Source: an uncultured Actinomycetes bacterium
Lineage (GTDB): Bacteria; Actinomycetota; Acidimicrobiia; Acidimicrobiales; RAAP-2
Length of the DNA: 34,423 bases
Direction of reading: 5' to 3'
NCBI GenBank assembly: GCA_903848885.1
Contig: CAINHL010000039.1
Span: 1 to 34,423, forward strand
Position 1 is the first letter of the stretch. Each line of letters begins with the position of its first letter. The position numbers were made by a program, and so were the translations under genes. The notes under the pieces were generated by a model. That model ran no database searches and was not told the origin of the DNA. It saw only the letters and a program-made list of their open reading frames with translations. Below, one piece after another: positions 32,505-34,423 of this stretch.

Positions 32505-33161
32505 GTGCACGTGGTCATTGTGGGTTGTGGAAGAGTCGGATCTGATTTGGCGACCCAACTCTCCGAAGCCGGACACTCCGTGTCAATCATCGACCAAAAG
32601 CGTGACGCCTTTCGCCGTCTCGGTCCGTCTTTTTCTGGAACCACCGTGGTGGGTTCCGGCTTTGACCGCGACACCTTACGCGACGCCGGACTTGCCCAGG
32701 CCGACGCTTTTGCCGCGGTAACTAGTGGGGATAACACCAACATTCTGTGTGCCCGCATCGCGCGCGAAAAGTACTCCATCTCCAACGTGGTGGCGCGTAT
32801 CTACGACCCCCGCCGTGCTTCCATCTACCAAAAGCTCGGCATTCCGACGGTGGCCACGGTGGCTTGGACCACGCAGCAGGTCAAAAGATGGCTCATTCCC
32901 GGAGATAACTCGTGGGTCTGGACCGACACCAACAACACCATCTTCTTAGTGCAGCGTGTTCTCCCCGACCACCTTGCGGGCAAGCACCTCCACGTTTTGA
33001 ACAACGGCCACGACGTGCGCGTCGTCGGTGTCACCCGGGCCGGCAAGGGCCGCCTCGACGTTGCCGAACTCATCGGTCAAGAAGACGACTTGGTCGCGCT
33101 CATGGTCACCGATCACGGCCTCAAGGAACTCGAACTCATGCTGCAAGGACCCCGCTCATGA
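32505..33161 (+). CDS. TrkA-type RCK potassium-uptake regulator, first copy
   Basis: 218 aa. RCK_N Rossmann domain (VVIVGCGRVGSDLA, SIIDQ acidic strand end, VVGSGFDRDTL, AAVTSGDNTN), then an RCK_C domain from about 140. It senses nucleotides or c-di-nucleotides and gates potassium transport. It corresponds to CeoB/TrkA of mycobacteria. GTG at 32505 matches the MHVVI start of relatives, while AGGAAG fits GTG at 32511 better; either is possible. Overlaps the second copy by 4 bases (ATGA). Confidence 0.92.
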   Translation: MHVVIVGCGRVGSDLATQLSEAGHSVSIIDQKRDAFRRLGPSFSGTTVVGSGFDRDTLRDAGLAQADAFAAVTSGDNTNILCARIAREKYSISNVVARIYDPRRASIYQKLGIPTVATVAWTTQQVKRWLIPGDNSWVWTDTNNTIFLVQRVLPDHLAGKHLHVLNNGHDVRVVGVTRAGKGRLDVAELIGQEDDLVALMVTDHGLKELELMLQGPRS

Positions 33162-33823
33162 AAATTGTGATTGCCGGAGGCGGTTCCGTAGGCGTGGCCA
33201 TCGCCCGTGACTTGCTGGAACGTCACCACGACGTCACCCTGCTCGAACAGCGCACGGACGTGGCCGACAAAGTACGTGGACAGATTCCCAACCTCAACGT
33301 GGTGACCTGTGATGCCTGCGAGGTGAGTTCCCTCGAACGGGCCGGTATGCGTAGCGCGGACGTGGTGATTGCCGCCACCGGCGATGACGAAGACAACTTG
33401 GTGCTCAGTTGGCTCTCCAAGCAGGAATTCGCAGTCCCTCGCGTCATTGCGCGGGTCAATAATTCACGCAATCAATGGCTCTTCGATGAGAGCTGGGGCG
33501 TCGACATGCACGTCTCCACCCCCGCACTCATTACCTCGCTGGTCGACGAAGTCGTTGAAGTGGGTTCGGTCATTAACTTGATGGACCTCGGCAGCAGCCA
33601 TACCAAGTTGGTGGAAGTCACCTTGGCGACTGACTCTCCCGCCGTGGGCGTGACCATTGAGGACTTGCACTTGCCCGACGGTGCGCGGGTCGTGGCCGTA
33701 GTCCGCGAAGATCAGCCGCTGAATCCCAATGCATCTTTGAAATTCATGGAGGGCGACCACGTGGTGATTATGGCGCGCCCCGACTCGGTCGAGTCCCTCA
33801 ACGGCACTTTGATCAAGGAATAA
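33158..33823 (+). CDS. TrkA-type RCK potassium-uptake regulator, second copy
   Basis: 221 aa. Same two-domain layout: KIVIAGGGSVGVAIARDL, DVTLLEQ, VVTCDACEVSSLERAG, VVIAATGDDEDNLVLSWL, and an RCK_C domain ending in GDHVVIMARPDSVESL. It corresponds to CeoC/TrkB. The frame runs open upstream to 32912 inside the first copy; ATG at 33158 (ATGA overlap) is the start, with the fold beginning at residue 2. The two probably form a hetero-oligomer acting on the divergent permease or on a TrkH elsewhere (inference). Confidence 0.93.
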   Translation: MKIVIAGGGSVGVAIARDLLERHHDVTLLEQRTDVADKVRGQIPNLNVVTCDACEVSSLERAGMRSADVVIAATGDDEDNLVLSWLSKQEFAVPRVIARVNNSRNQWLFDESWGVDMHVSTPALITSLVDEVVEVGSVINLMDLGSSHTKLVEVTLATDSPAVGVTIEDLHLPDGARVVAVVREDQPLNPNASLKFMEGDHVVIMARPDSVESLNGTLIKE

Positions 33824-33838
33824 GGGGTCGGCCGCGTA

Positions 33839-34423
33839 ATGAAGGCCGCCTTTTTCGATCTCGACAAAACACTGATAGCAAAGTCGTCGATCATTGCCCT
33901 CGGGCCCGAGTTACACGCCCGTGGATTTATTCACCGCTCCACCCTGGTCCGGAGCGTGGGACACCACTTGCTCTTCAATCTCTTTGGTGCTGACCAGCGC
34001 AAGATGGAAAAAATACGCACCACCGTGGGCAACCTCTCCGTGGGTTGGGACAGCAACGAAGTGCGTCGCATGGTGGAAGAAACCATCACTTCGGTGATTG
34101 AACCTTTGATCTACGCCGAAGCCCTCGAACTCATCGATCAGCACCAAGCCGCGGGTGACGAGGTCTGGGTGGTGAGTGCCTCACCCGAAGACATTGTCAT
34201 CCCCTTCGTTCACTTGCTCGGTCTCACGGGGGCGATCGCTACTCGTCCCGGAATCGATATGAAGGGTCGCTACACCGGCAAGATTGATTTCTATTGCCAG
34301 GGAGACCAGAAGGCCGAAGCTATTCGCGCCCTCGCGGCTGAACGAGGAATTAATCTCGCCGAGTCCAGTGCCTATTCCGATTCGGGAACCGATGTCCCCA
34401 TGCTCGAGTCGGTGGGGCTCCCA
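33839..34423 (+). CDS. HAD-IB (SerB/CicA-like) phosphatase, 3'-truncated by window edge
   Basis: 195 codons, open to the edge. Motif I FFDLDKTLIAKSS (Asp nucleophile and general acid; DxDKT form), motif II WVVSASPEDI (Ser), a GRYTGKIDFYCQGDQKAEAI segment with the motif III Lys, and motif IV AYSDSGTDVPML. These are HAD subfamily IB features shared by phosphoserine phosphatase-like and membrane-lipid phosphatase enzymes. The substrate is not evident. ATG at 33839, 15 bases after the second trkA gene, with GGGG upstream. Confidence 0.88.
   Translation, partial: MKAAFFDLDKTLIAKSSIIALGPELHARGFIHRSTLVRSVGHHLLFNLFGADQRKMEKIRTTVGNLSVGWDSNEVRRMVEETITSVIEPLIYAEALELIDQHQAAGDEVWVVSASPEDIVIPFVHLLGLTGAIATRPGIDMKGRYTGKIDFYCQGDQKAEAIRALAAERGINLAESSAYSDSGTDVPMLESVGLP

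Noticed and set aside
1-34423. CRISPR arrays, insertion sequences, rRNA genes or toxin-antitoxin pairs
   Set aside because: No regularly spaced repeats, transposase motifs, rRNA segments or small paired toxin-type genes were seen on either strand.

Overview
This window looks like a moderately high-GC actinobacterial chromosome (Actinomycetota). The evidence is a carD-ispD-ispF-rlmB block, a tilS-hpt-fol-pan-coaX-lysS run followed by clpC, a zinc-finger-less TopA with a Lys/Ala-rich tail, and a TrkA pair divergent from an APC permease. All have the order known from mycobacteria, with gene losses and insertions. Many GTG starts, 1-4 nt gene overlaps and interlocked convergent stops show a compact genome. 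A class such as Acidimicrobiia is a guess; no rRNA is present to settle it.

Layout. 1-424: right edge of an integrative element, with the N-terminus of a tyrosine recombinase running off the left end and the 3' part of a tRNA-Thr(TGT) gene as attachment-site remnant. 480-2683: a convergent envelope pair, a membrane acyltransferase-3 protein and a separate SGNH esterase-like protein. 2745-7118 (minus): a complete head-to-head hydrocarbon pathway, oleA, an oleB-oleC fusion and oleD. 7215-7679: mscL with a zinc-ribbon tail. 7676-10150 (minus): carD-ispD-ispF-rlmB. 10268-12769 (minus): clpC. 12923-13900: a polyprenyl diphosphate synthase. 14061-22088 (minus): eleven packed genes, tilS-hpt-folE-folP-pseudophosphatase-folB-folK-panG-like-panC-coaX-lysS. 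22130-25439 (plus): pgeF-murL-murD2. 25395-25466: tRNA-Thr(CGT), whose antisense strand encodes the last residues of MurD2. 25509-29949 (minus): topA-tmk-holB. 30056-32428 (minus): an APC-type (KimA-like) permease fused to an OB-fold domain, divergent from two RCK/TrkA genes (32505-33823) and a truncated HAD phosphatase at the right edge.

How the genes work together. The fol genes make dihydropteroate, the pan/coa genes make and phosphorylate pantothenate, and tilS, lysS and rlmB serve translation. The pgeF-murL-murD2 set fits the alternative route to D-Glu in peptidoglycan: MurD2 adds L-Glu to UDP-MurNAc-L-Ala, MurL epimerises it in place, and PgeF removes wrongly built precursors. The ole genes condense two acyl-CoAs, reduce the product, close a beta-lactone and decarboxylate it to a long-chain olefin.

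The least explained items are a phosphatase-fold protein inside the folate operon whose HCx5R loop reads HGx5R, the permease/OB-fold fusion, the MurD2/tRNA antisense overlap, and two interleaved inverted repeats in the clpC leader.
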